Translations under genes and position numbers: made by a program
In this document: positions 1 through 5,642 of the stretch, piece by piece
How the letters are laid out: each line of letters opens with the position of its first letter
Numbering within the stretch: position 1 is the stretch's first letter
The notes under the pieces: model-generated
Databases searched by the model: none
Told to the model about the DNA's origin: nothing
Seen by the model: the letters and a program-made list of their open reading frames with translations, nothing else
Assembly: GCA_023417635.1 (NCBI GenBank)
Contig: JAEZFF010000114.1
Span: 1-9,615 of the forward strand
Direction of reading: 5' to 3'
DNA: 9,615 nt
DNA from: Bacillota bacterium
GTDB taxonomy: Bacteria; Bacillota; Clostridia; Oscillospirales; Acutalibacteraceae

Positions 1-6
1 ATGAAA

Positions 7-38
7 CCCGCATGGCTTTGTGGCCTGCGGGCTTTTTT
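7..38 (+). terminator. Rho-independent terminator of an upstream gene outside the window
   Basis: CCCGCA at 7-12 pairs with TGCGGG at 26-31. An inner GGC/GCC stem (14-16 with 23-25) lies across a one-base bulge, and six T follow at 33-38. No gene in the window reads into it, so it should end a plus-strand gene that lies to the left. Confidence 0.8.
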
Positions 39-108
39 GTTGTTTAAAAATCGTGATAGGCATATGACCAACGAGTTTAGGTTTTCACATAATTTTAGAG
101 CGGAAGTA

Positions 109-136
109 TTGCGGTTTTGGCTCATCATGCTATAAT
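109..136 (+). promoter_or_regulatory. SigA-type extended -10 promoter for the GH5 gene
   Basis: TTGCGG at 109-114 and TATAAT at 131-136 are 16 bases apart. TGC directly before the -10 makes an extended -10 (TG-N-TATAAT). Transcription would start near 143, giving a leader of about 155 nt before the GH5 start at 298. The rest of the 259-base gap between the upstream terminator and the gene holds a three-codon ORF and a 14-base palindrome, listed separately. I recognise no riboswitch in it. Confidence 0.65.
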
Positions 137-155
137 TTTGCTAAAGAGGTGAAAA

Positions 156-167
156 ATGTTTGTTTAG
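156..167 (+). other. Three-codon leader ORF (M-F-V) with a good ribosome binding site
   Basis: ATG TTT GTT TAG is preceded by AAAGAGGTG at 143-151, four bases before the ATG. That Shine-Dalgarno is as good as the one used by the GH5 gene itself. It begins almost at the predicted transcript 5' end. It may be a minimal ORF affecting leader translation or RNA stability, or a chance match; nothing here shows that it is translated. Confidence 0.3.
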
Positions 168-187
168 TCTCTTGCAATTTGCTGAAT

Positions 188-201
188 GAAGCAATTGCTT
201 C
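188..201. promoter_or_regulatory. Perfect 14-base palindrome in the GH5 leader, candidate operator
   Basis: GAAGCAATTGCTTC is fully self-complementary. It lies about 45 bases downstream of the predicted transcription start. It could be a repressor site acting as a roadblock. It lacks the central CG of typical LacI/CcpA sites, so the protein that would bind it is unknown. Confidence 0.35.
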
Positions 202-297
202 CAAAAGATGTCTTCTGAAGTTAGTGCTTTGATACATTAAAAAACTGATGTCGTTTCTTGATAATAACAGGAAATAAAAAAGGATGGAGAATGATTC

Positions 298-1317
298 ATG
301 CGAGAATTTACTGGTTTTAAAAATGGAGTTAATTTAGGCGGCTGGCTGTCACAATGTAATCATACGAAAGAGCGGTATGATACTTTTGTTATTGAAAAGG
401 ATTTTGAAACCATTTCAAAATGGGGAATGGATCATGTGCGTGTTCCGGTTGATTATGAATTGATACAGAATGAAAATGGCGATTTTAAAGAAAAGGGTTT
501 TGCGTATCTTGACCGCTGCGTGGAATGGTGCAGAAAGTATCATCTGAATATGGTTCTTGACTTGCATAAAACAAAAGGGTATTCTTTCGATAAGGGTGAA
601 AATGAACAGGGCTTTTTTGAAAATCAGGGTTTGCAGGAGCGTTTTATCAATCTCTGGAAAAAGCTTGCTTCACGGTATGGCAAATTGGACGAGATGCTTG
701 CTTTTGAATTGCTGAATGAAGTGGTATCGCCTGATGTTGCTCAGCAGTGGAACGGGATCATCAAAAGGACGATACAGGCAATACGAGCATATTCGAAGAA
801 GATAAAAATTATTGTCGGCGGGGTATGCAATAACAGTGTCATGAAGGTGAAACTCTTAGATGCACCTTATGATGAAAATATTGTCTATAATTTTCACTGC
901 TATGAACCGCTGATTTTCACACACCAGACGGCAGGCTGGGTCGAGAATATGCCATCCGATTTTCATATTGCGTATCCAAATACTATTGAGGCATACGAAA
1001 AAGCAGGCGAGGCCATTAATAAAGGCTTCAGCGATTGCTTCCATGTGGATGGCGTATCAAAGATAGGTCCGGAATTCTTTGAAGCGATTTTTAAAGAAGC
1101 CATTCAGAAAGCTGAAGAGAATAATGCAATGCTTTACTGCGGCGAGTATGGCGTCATAGACCAAGCGGATGAAAAGAGTACGCTGCTGTGGTTCCATGAT
1201 ATTCATCAGATATTTGAAAAGTATAAAATTGGGCATGCAATATGGAATTATCGTGAGATGAATTTTGGTATTTGTGGCTGTCACTACAAGACTTTGCTAG
1301 ATTCTTTAAAGAAATAA
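298..1317 (+). CDS. Cytoplasmic glycoside hydrolase family 5 endoglucanase, CelC-like
   Basis: This 339-residue single-domain (beta/alpha)8 hydrolase most resembles, from memory, the 343-residue CelC endoglucanase of Clostridium thermocellum over its whole length. It should hydrolyse beta-1,4 or mixed-linkage glucans and their oligosaccharides with retention. The sequence opens with G-x-N-L-G-G-W (residues 9-16). The acid/base is Glu141 in ELLNEV, and the nucleophile is Glu283 in YCGEYG. Expected active-site residues His90, Asn140, His200, Tyr202 and Trp316 are also present. There is no signal peptide, carbohydrate-binding module or dockerin, so it probably acts in the cytoplasm on imported oligosaccharides. 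The start at 298 has GGAG at 286-289, eight bases away; the ATG at 291 is out of frame. The gene is flanked by its own promoter and terminator. Exact substrate preference (cellulose, lichenan or laminarin oligomers) cannot be read from sequence. Confidence 0.93.
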   Translation: MREFTGFKNGVNLGGWLSQCNHTKERYDTFVIEKDFETISKWGMDHVRVPVDYELIQNENGDFKEKGFAYLDRCVEWCRKYHLNMVLDLHKTKGYSFDKGENEQGFFENQGLQERFINLWKKLASRYGKLDEMLAFELLNEVVSPDVAQQWNGIIKRTIQAIRAYSKKIKIIVGGVCNNSVMKVKLLDAPYDENIVYNFHCYEPLIFTHQTAGWVENMPSDFHIAYPNTIEAYEKAGEAINKGFSDCFHVDGVSKIGPEFFEAIFKEAIQKAEENNAMLYCGEYGVIDQADEKSTLLWFHDIHQIFEKYKIGHAIWNYREMNFGICGCHYKTLLDSLKK

Positions 1318-1354
1318 ATTATCAGAAGCAAATTACCTGCTTTACTCTAAGAAA

Positions 1355-1390
1355 ATCCCGCTGGCCTTAGGCTATGCGGGATATTTTTTT
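1355..1390 (+). terminator. Rho-independent terminator of the GH5 gene
   Basis: ATCCCGC at 1355-1361 pairs with GCGGGAT at 1376-1382. An inner GCC/GGC stem (1364-1366 with 1370-1372) closes a TTA loop. Seven T follow at 1384-1390. It starts 37 bases after the GH5 stop and separates that gene from the binding-protein operon. Confidence 0.88.
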
Positions 1391-1441
1391 CGGCTAAAAC
1401 TTTTTTTATAATTAAAATAACACCAAATATTGGATTATTAA

Positions 1442-1470
1442 TTGACATTATTTTGTAAATGATATACAAT
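1442..1470 (+). promoter_or_regulatory. SigA-type promoter of the binding protein / chemoreceptor operon
   Basis: TTGACA at 1442-1447 is a perfect -35, and TACAAT at 1465-1470 is a -10 with one mismatch, 17 bases away. Transcription would start near 1477, leaving a leader of about 165 nt. The gene-free stretch 1318-1642 therefore holds the GH5 terminator, this promoter with an overlapping palindrome, and a short leader ORF. Confidence 0.75.
1453..1469. promoter_or_regulatory. 17-base imperfect palindrome over the -10, candidate operator
   Basis: TTGTA at 1453-1457 and TACAA at 1465-1469 flank a seven-base centre that is also nearly symmetric; only one pair is mismatched around the central base. 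The site fills the spacer and the -10 of the promoter, so a bound protein would block RNA polymerase. No regulator gene lies next to it in the window. Confidence 0.4.
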
Positions 1471-1514
1471 ATTTAAGAACATATAAGAATATTTTATCGA
1501 AAGAGGAAGGCTGA

Positions 1515-1541
1515 TGTTGTATTATGAATTTTTGGCATAAA
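1515..1541 (+). other. Eight-codon leader ORF (MLYYEFLA) ahead of the binding-protein gene
   Basis: The ATG at 1515 follows AGAGGAAGG at 1503-1511 and reads eight codons to TAA at 1539-1541. It lies in the predicted leader, about 100 bases before the lipoprotein start. A second purine-rich GGAGGG at about 1558-1563 has no start codon at usable distance. Regulatory function is speculative. Confidence 0.3.
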
Positions 1542-1642
1542 GCTCTGTTTTGTATAGGAGGGATTGAAGGAAACCCACCCTAATTTAGCTGAAAAATGCG
1601 AACTAAAATAAATAACATAACGACAGGACTTGGGAGAACATC

Positions 1643-2905
1643 ATGAAAAAAGTTTTATCAATAATTTTTGCAACCGTTCTATCATTGACAGTGTTCAGCG
1701 CATGTTCCGGCACATCCAAGCAAAATAGTCATTCGGGAACAACGAACGTGACTTATTGGTACTGGGCTGACAGTGCTAATTATTCTGCAAAAATGCAGGA
1801 AATGACAAAAGATTTTAATGCTACAAATAAATCAAATATTAAAGTTACTTCCCTCGAATATCCTTGGGACGGCGGTGCTTACACGGAAGATTTGTTTTCG
1901 GCATCCATGGGTGGAAACGGACCGGATGCCGCATCATGGAAACTGACCTCAACTCCGCTGTTCGTTTCAAACAAACTGCTTGTTAATTTAGACCAGTATA
2001 TTTCCTCCTGGAAGGATAAGGATGATATTGATGCAGGCCTTTATAACACCATGAAACAGGCCAGTGGAACAAGCAGTATTTATGTAATGCCATGGAATAC
2101 ACAGATCCTTTATGTTTATTACAGGCCTTCTATGTTTAAAGCTGCCGGAATTGAAATCCCAAAAACATACGATGAATTTCTTACCGCTTGTAAAAAACTC
2201 ACGCGGGACACCAATGGCGACGGAAAAATTGATGTCTATGGTTTCGGAATGCGAGGAGCGAAAGGCGGTCAGGAGCCCTGGGGAAGTTTTATTTATGCCC
2301 GCGGCGGAAATTTTAAAAATCTGGCAAGTGAGAAAGCAATCGCCGGTATGCAGGACTTTGTTAACCTCTACAAAAAGGGTTATACCCCGCCAACCGCACC
2401 TACAGACGGTTTTAACCAGATTATAGCAGATTTTAAAGCAGGAAAAACAGCGATGACAATTCATCATATTGGCTCTTCCAAAGATATGGTGAAGGCGTTT
2501 GGCAATGACGTTGGCGCTTTCGTTTTCCCAGCAGGAGAAAATCAGTGGACTTCTATGGGCGACACAGAAAACGTAATATTTGAAAGCTGTAAAAATAAAG
2601 AAGCGGCATTTCAATGGCTAACGTATCTTGCAACGGGCAAAGGCCAGGAAACCTGGTGCGCCGCAACCGGCAACGTTCCAGTCAGTAAAAGGGTTCAAAA
2701 GCTTGATGAATTCCAGAGTGACAAATTCATGAAAGTATCCATTGAAGGGCAAAAGCATGCAGGTATTTTCCCGGTTTTAAATTCAACGACAGAATGGATC
2801 AGCACAATATGGCCGAACACAGTGAATTCCGTTTTAACCGGAAAAACAAGTGTTGACGAAGCCATGCAGACATTACAGAAAGGCCTTTACGGGGCTTCAA
2901 AATGA
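1643..2905 (+). CDS. Extracellular solute-binding lipoprotein (family 1, sugar type)
   Basis: This 420-residue protein has a type II signal peptide: MKK, a hydrophobic stretch (residues 4-18) and a lipobox ending F-S-A-C, so Cys21 should be lipidated and the mature protein anchored outside the membrane. The mature part has the ABC sugar-binding protein family 1 pattern: an opening beta-strand with several aromatics (YWYWAD), a G-x-D-A segment near residue 95, PWNT and YYRPSMFKAAGI near 150-170, and a C-terminal helix pair. D-T-N-G-D-G-K-I-D from residue 189 is an EF-hand-like calcium loop of the kind often seen in clostridial binding proteins. The start is set by GGGAG at 1632-1636, six bases before the ATG. 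Unusually, no permease or ATPase genes follow. The next gene is a chemoreceptor only 48 bases downstream with no terminator between, so this may be a sensory rather than a transport binding protein. The ligand is unknown; a sugar is likely. Confidence 0.9.
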   Translation: MKKVLSIIFATVLSLTVFSACSGTSKQNSHSGTTNVTYWYWADSANYSAKMQEMTKDFNATNKSNIKVTSLEYPWDGGAYTEDLFSASMGGNGPDAASWKLTSTPLFVSNKLLVNLDQYISSWKDKDDIDAGLYNTMKQASGTSSIYVMPWNTQILYVYYRPSMFKAAGIEIPKTYDEFLTACKKLTRDTNGDGKIDVYGFGMRGAKGGQEPWGSFIYARGGNFKNLASEKAIAGMQDFVNLYKKGYTPPTAPTDGFNQIIADFKAGKTAMTIHHIGSSKDMVKAFGNDVGAFVFPAGENQWTSMGDTENVIFESCKNKEAAFQWLTYLATGKGQETWCAATGNVPVSKRVQKLDEFQSDKFMKVSIEGQKHAGIFPVLNSTTEWISTIWPNTVNSVLTGKTSVDEAMQTLQKGLYGASK

Positions 2906-2953
2906 TTCATCATCTCTCTTGTGAATGAAATAACGAATGGAAAAGGGAATTCT

Positions 2954-4645
2954 ATGAAAAACTTAAAAATTTCTGCAAAACTGATTGTTTCATTTCTTGC
3001 AATATCTTTTGTTTCACTAATCATCGGAACCTGCGGTATCGTTTCCCTGCTGCAAATGAAAGCAAGCAGCCAAACACTTTATGAGCAGGAAACAGCCCCC
3101 ATCCCTGTTATTTCCAGCGTAATCTCCAACGTAAAAGACATTTCCGACTTGGCAAGAGATTACATAATCTATGGGAAAGATCCTTCCCAGAAATATACCC
3201 TCCAAGTAAAGTCCGCACAGTATCTAAGAGAATATAATATGGCTTTGGCAAAGTATGAACCAACTCTTACGGACCCCAAACTAAAGCCGTTTTTCAAGGA
3301 TGCAAAAAGCAGGTTTTCAGGTACGATGTATCCTCTTTTCCAGCAGATTGTCAAGGATATGAATCAAGGCGACACAGATCAGGCCATGCAGCACATGGAC
3401 TCTTTTAAAACTGCCGCAAGAAAAGTTACCGGGTATTACAGCATCTGCATGAATCGAACTATCATAGCGGCTGAAGCGAACAATGAAAAGAATCAGAACA
3501 CCGCTTTTGTCATGACGATTATTTTAGCTGTAATTATTGCTGCGGGGGCTATTGGCTCCGTCCTATGGGGTGTCTGGCTTTCCCGCGTTTTAAGCCGTCC
3601 AATTAATGAAATGGCTACAGCGGCGCGGAGCCTTGCAGAAGGCAACCTTGACGTAAATATAACCTATGTTTCCAAGGATGAGATCGGATCTCTTGCAAAT
3701 TCACTCAAAGCTGCTTCCTCAACACTGAAACAGTATGTCAATGATATTTCCCATCATCTGAATTCAATGGCAAAGGGAGATATGACGGAGAAAATCACGC
3801 AGGATTACCGCGGCAATTTTGCGCCGATTAAAGAGTCACTTCTTAAGATTTCTCGTGACCTTAGTAAGACGATTTCAATTATTGACGCGTCAGCGGAGCA
3901 GGTCAGCAGCGGTGCCGAGCAGGTTTCCAGCGGTGCACAGGCTTTGGCCCAAGGCGCGACGGAACAGGCAAGTTCGGTTGAGGAACTGTCGGCATCCATT
4001 GCTGAAGTTGCTGAACGAGTGAATAAGAATGCTGCAAACGCCGCAAATGCGGATCAATTTTCGCAGCAGTCCTCCACAGAATTAGTTCACGGCAATGAGC
4101 AAATGCAGTCGATGGTGTCTGCCATGACTGAAATCAGTGACTCTTCCAGCCAAATTGCCAACATAATAAAAACGATAGAAGACATTGCTTTCCAGACGAA
4201 TATTCTTTCGCTCAATGCGGCAGTCGAGGCTGCCCGTGCGGGTGACGCCGGAAAGGGATTTGCAGTTGTTGCGGATGAAGTCCGAAATTTGGCAAATAAA
4301 AGTGCAGAAGCAGCGAAAAACACAACGGCGTTAATTCAGCATGAAATCAGCGCCGTTGAAAAAGGGCAAAAAACTGCAGATGAAACAGCAAAGTCCTTAA
4401 GCAGTGTCATGGATACGGCAAAGAAGACCACAGATCTGATTGACAAAATTTCCAGCGCTTCCGCAGCGCAGGCAACTTCCATTAATCAAATTACGGCAGG
4501 CGTTGACCAAATTTCAGCAGTAGTTCAGACAAACTCCGCTACCAGTGAGGAGAGTGCTGCAACAAGTGAGGAATTAAGCAGCCAGGCTCAAATGCTGAAA
4601 AATACCCTTGCAGTCTTTAAACTGCAAAGCTCTTTGGAAGGCTAG
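2954..4645 (+). CDS. Methyl-accepting chemotaxis protein with four-helix-bundle-type sensor
   Basis: This is a 563-residue transmembrane chemoreceptor. TM1 spans about residues 10-33 and TM2 about 184-209. Between them is a roughly 150-residue extracellular helical region of the size and character of the 4HB_MCP sensor domain. A HAMP domain follows (about 210-262), then a HAMP-like connector, then the long cytoplasmic signalling coiled coil. The conserved hairpin tip that contacts CheA and CheW starts at Glu409 (EDIAFQTNILSLNAAVEAAR). Glu/Gln-rich candidate methylation segments lie on both sides of the tip (ATEQASSVEE and the EESAATSEE region). There is no C-terminal CheR-binding pentapeptide. 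The ATG at 2954 has AAAAGGGA six bases upstream; an in-frame GTG at 2921 has no such site. It shares a transcript with the upstream binding protein, which may be its ligand-presenting partner. Confidence 0.92.
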   Translation: MKNLKISAKLIVSFLAISFVSLIIGTCGIVSLLQMKASSQTLYEQETAPIPVISSVISNVKDISDLARDYIIYGKDPSQKYTLQVKSAQYLREYNMALAKYEPTLTDPKLKPFFKDAKSRFSGTMYPLFQQIVKDMNQGDTDQAMQHMDSFKTAARKVTGYYSICMNRTIIAAEANNEKNQNTAFVMTIILAVIIAAGAIGSVLWGVWLSRVLSRPINEMATAARSLAEGNLDVNITYVSKDEIGSLANSLKAASSTLKQYVNDISHHLNSMAKGDMTEKITQDYRGNFAPIKESLLKISRDLSKTISIIDASAEQVSSGAEQVSSGAQALAQGATEQASSVEELSASIAEVAERVNKNAANAANADQFSQQSSTELVHGNEQMQSMVSAMTEISDSSSQIANIIKTIEDIAFQTNILSLNAAVEAARAGDAGKGFAVVADEVRNLANKSAEAAKNTTALIQHEISAVEKGQKTADETAKSLSSVMDTAKKTTDLIDKISSASAAQATSINQITAGVDQISAVVQTNSATSEESAATSEELSSQAQMLKNTLAVFKLQSSLEG

Positions 4646-4708
4646 CCGGCATCTAAGCCCGCTAAGAACTGCGGAAAACGGCAGCGGCTTTCACAGTGGT
4701 CCATTAAA

Positions 4709-4742
4709 AAATCCCGTATGGCTTTATGCCATGCGGAATTTT
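4709..4742. terminator. Bidirectional terminator between the chemoreceptor and the small minus-strand genes
   Basis: AAATCCCGTATGGC (4709-4722) pairs with GCCATGCGGAATTT (4728-4741) with a single mismatch and a TTTAT loop. Read on the plus strand it ends in four T; read on the minus strand it ends in six T. It should end the chemoreceptor transcript and, more strongly by T-tract, the minus-strand pair of small genes that stops at 4802. Confidence 0.8.
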
Positions 4743-4801
4743 GCTGCTGCAATTTCTATTTGTATGAAACTTCCAAAGTACCAGAGTGAGCAGAGAAATG
4801 T

Positions 4802-4936
4802 TCAGACGTCGTTGGGCTCTGCAGACTGCTTCTTTGTGTTATTGCTTTGATTCTGGTTTTCTTTTGTAATGGGTGTTTGGCCGTGACATTTTCTTGCGCG
4901 GGATTCTTTGCTGTCCGGCTGACTGTCCTTTGGCAT
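4802..4936 (-). CDS. Small hydrophilic protein, 44 residues, unrecognised
   Basis: I do not recognise this protein. It begins MPKDSQPDSK, is rich in Lys, Gln, Asn and Ser, has one Cys (Cys17) and no hydrophobic segment, so it should be soluble and probably unstructured. The start is chosen from a strong GAGGTG (4943-4948 on the minus strand) six bases before the ATG; the longer in-frame reading upstream lacks such a site. The stop of the 63-residue gene lies 16 bases upstream, so both are almost certainly co-transcribed, with identical ribosome site and spacing. The pair ends at the hairpin at 4709-4742. Size and composition recall minor small spore proteins of Firmicutes, but I see no family signature, so this is only a suggestion. 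Confidence 0.6.
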   Translation of the reverse strand: MPKDSQPDSKESRARKCHGQTPITKENQNQSNNTKKQSAEPNDV

Positions 4937-4952
4937 ACAAATCACCTCAAAA

Positions 4953-5144
4953 TTATTTTTCGGCAGGGCTGGTTTCTTTTTTATTGTGGTAAACTTTTTG
5001 CTGTGGGCCACCGGTCCCCGCAATAATCGGTTTCGCGTGCTTGATACCGTGTTTTGCTTTTCCCTGTATCTCCGGGACGGGCGGAACGTCGTTATGCGGC
5101 TGTGTATGAGTCCATTCAGGCCGTGCCATTCCCCTTTTTGCCAT
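4953..5144 (-). CDS. Small basic hydrophilic protein, 63 residues, unrecognised
   Basis: The protein starts MAKRGMARPEW, continues through a Pro/His-rich stretch (THTQPHNDVPPVPEIQ) and ends in a Lys/Gln-rich tail. It has no Cys, no signal peptide and no membrane segment. I cannot name a family. AAGAGGTG (5151-5158, minus strand) sits six bases before the ATG at 5144; the in-frame ATG at 5150 directly abuts that site and is too close. It is the first gene of a two-gene minus-strand unit with the 44-residue protein. A weak sporulation-type promoter match lies just upstream (5162-5190). A DNA- or spore-associated role would fit its size and charge but is inference. The motif-like, non-repetitive sequence and the good start signal argue for a real gene. 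Confidence 0.65.
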   Translation of the reverse strand: MAKRGMARPEWTHTQPHNDVPPVPEIQGKAKHGIKHAKPIIAGTGGPQQKVYHNKKETSPAEK

Positions 5145-5161
5145 GAACATCACCTCTTGTT

Positions 5162-5190
5162 TAGTGTAACCGCTGGCAAAGATGCTATTC
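5162..5190 (-). promoter_or_regulatory. Possible forespore-type (SigF/SigG-like) promoter for the small-protein pair
   Basis: On the minus strand GAATA (5186-5190) is followed after 17 bases by TACACTA (5162-5168). This partly fits the SigG pattern GNATR-N18-CATNNTA, with two mismatches in the -10. The predicted transcript would begin inside the ribosome binding site, which counts against it. No better SigA-type promoter is obvious for these genes. Confidence 0.2.
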
Positions 5191-5232
5191 GAAAGAAGAA
5201 GGCAGGTTAGCCAAATGATTCCCAAAGAATTC

Positions 5233-5261
5233 TTGACAGCCTGTCTAGGCTGTGATATACT
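5233..5261 (+). promoter_or_regulatory. Near-consensus SigA promoter of the candidate small RNA, with a dyad in its spacer
   Basis: TTGACA (5233-5238) and TATACT (5256-5261) are exactly 17 bases apart. The spacer and the end of the -35 form a perfect inverted repeat: ACAGCCT (5236-5242), a GTCT centre, and AGGCTGT (5247-5253). A site placed like this is a typical position for a repressor or a DNA-distorting activator. Transcription would start near 5267. Confidence 0.8.
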
Positions 5262-5266
5262 AGAAA

Positions 5267-5446
5267 AGTTGAAAATATCCAACAAGCCTATCTTTTCGTG
5301 CTAAACCGAAGGCATTTATTCGGTGTTGAAGTCACTTGTACTGTTTCCTAAGACTATCCAACAAAAGCAGGCACAGCAGTCGAACACCCGGGCGTAACAC
5401 GGGACTAAATATAATGAGGCATTCGCTTTTTGCGGATGCCTTTTTT
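5267..5446 (+). ncRNA. Candidate free-standing small RNA of about 180 nt, family not recognised
   Basis: A near-consensus promoter ends at 5261 and a strong terminator lies at 5418-5446, with no convincing ORF between. The best readings are a GTG-start 24-codon ORF at 5323 with only a distant AAGG, and an ATG at 5413-5416 that runs through the terminator. Visible structure includes GTTG (5268-5271) with CAAC (5280-5283), CCGAA (5306-5310) with TTCGG (5319-5323), CCCG (5387-5390) with CGGG (5400-5403), and the terminator hairpin. TATCCAACAA occurs twice (5276-5285 and 5355-5364). I could not match it to 6S, SRP, tmRNA, RNase P, T-box or a riboswitch by eye. A 6S-type or raiA-type clostridial RNA is possible but unproven. 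Confidence 0.6.
5418..5446 (+). terminator. Rho-independent terminator of the candidate small RNA
   Basis: GGCATTCGC (5418-5426) pairs with GCGGATGCC (5432-5440) over nine base pairs including one G-T, with a TTTTT loop and six T after the stem (5441-5446). No protein gene ends just before it, so it supports a non-coding transcript. Confidence 0.88.
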
Positions 5447-5451
5447 GCAGC

Positions 5452-5490
5452 AAAGCTCCGGCATACGTAAAACGTGTGCCGGAGCTTTTT
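5452..5490. terminator. Long second hairpin between the small RNA and the Cys-rich gene
   Basis: AAAGCTCCGGCATACG (5452-5467) pairs with CGTGTGCCGGAGCTTT (5473-5488) over 16 base pairs with one G-T and a five-base loop. T follow to 5490 on the plus strand, while the minus strand shows only three T. It lies 14 bases past the stop of the minus-strand Cys-rich gene and 5 bases past the small RNA terminator. It may serve both as a back-up terminator rightward and as the end of the Cys-rich transcript. Confidence 0.7.
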
Positions 5491-5504
5491 ATGACGGGTT
5501 AGAA

Positions 5505-5618
5505 TTAGCGGCGGCTGCATACCGGGCCGCAGCAGCAGCGCCAGAAAGAGCCGTTCCAAACCCAGCCGCAGCGGCAGCGGAAGCAGCGGCAGCAACGGCA
5601 ATTACAGCAACAGCACAT
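5505..5618 (-). CDS. Cysteine-rich microprotein, 37 residues with 14 Cys
   Basis: The protein begins MCCCCNCRCCRCFRCRCG, has a central tryptophan-rich stretch (WVWNGSFW, residues 19-26), then RCCCGPVCSRR. Fourteen of 37 residues are Cys and eight are Arg; there is no Asp, Glu or Lys. The start is well supported: AAAGGAGG at 5626-5633 is a near-perfect Shine-Dalgarno seven bases before the ATG, and a promoter-like sequence lies just upstream. The Cys density suggests metal binding, like a metallothionein, or a heavily disulfide-linked coat or surface peptide, but I recognise no family. The repeated TGC/CGC codons make other frames look Ala-rich; those readings lack ribosome sites and one runs through terminators. 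Translation of so small a protein needs direct evidence. Confidence 0.65.
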   Translation of the reverse strand: MCCCCNCRCCRCFRCRCGWVWNGSFWRCCCGPVCSRR

Positions 5619-5642
5619 AGGGTACCCTCCTTTCGTTTGTAT

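Noticed and set aside
179..721. 13-base sequence TTGCTGAATGAAG shared by the GH5 leader (179-191) and the GH5 catalytic region (709-721)
   Set aside because: A single exact 13-mer match is expected by chance in about 10 kb, and the flanks do not match.
1988..2614. 208-codon minus-strand ORF opposite the binding protein
   Set aside because: It is fully antisense to a clear family protein, with no ribosome site and no family features; it is a shadow.
2921..2953. GTG start giving an 11-residue longer chemoreceptor
   Set aside because: No ribosome site precedes it, the extra residues are polar before a normal MKNLKISAKL start, and AAAAGGGA fits the ATG at 2954.
5413..5473. Short ATG ORF at the end of the small RNA
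   Set aside because: It has no Shine-Dalgarno and reads straight through the terminator hairpin.
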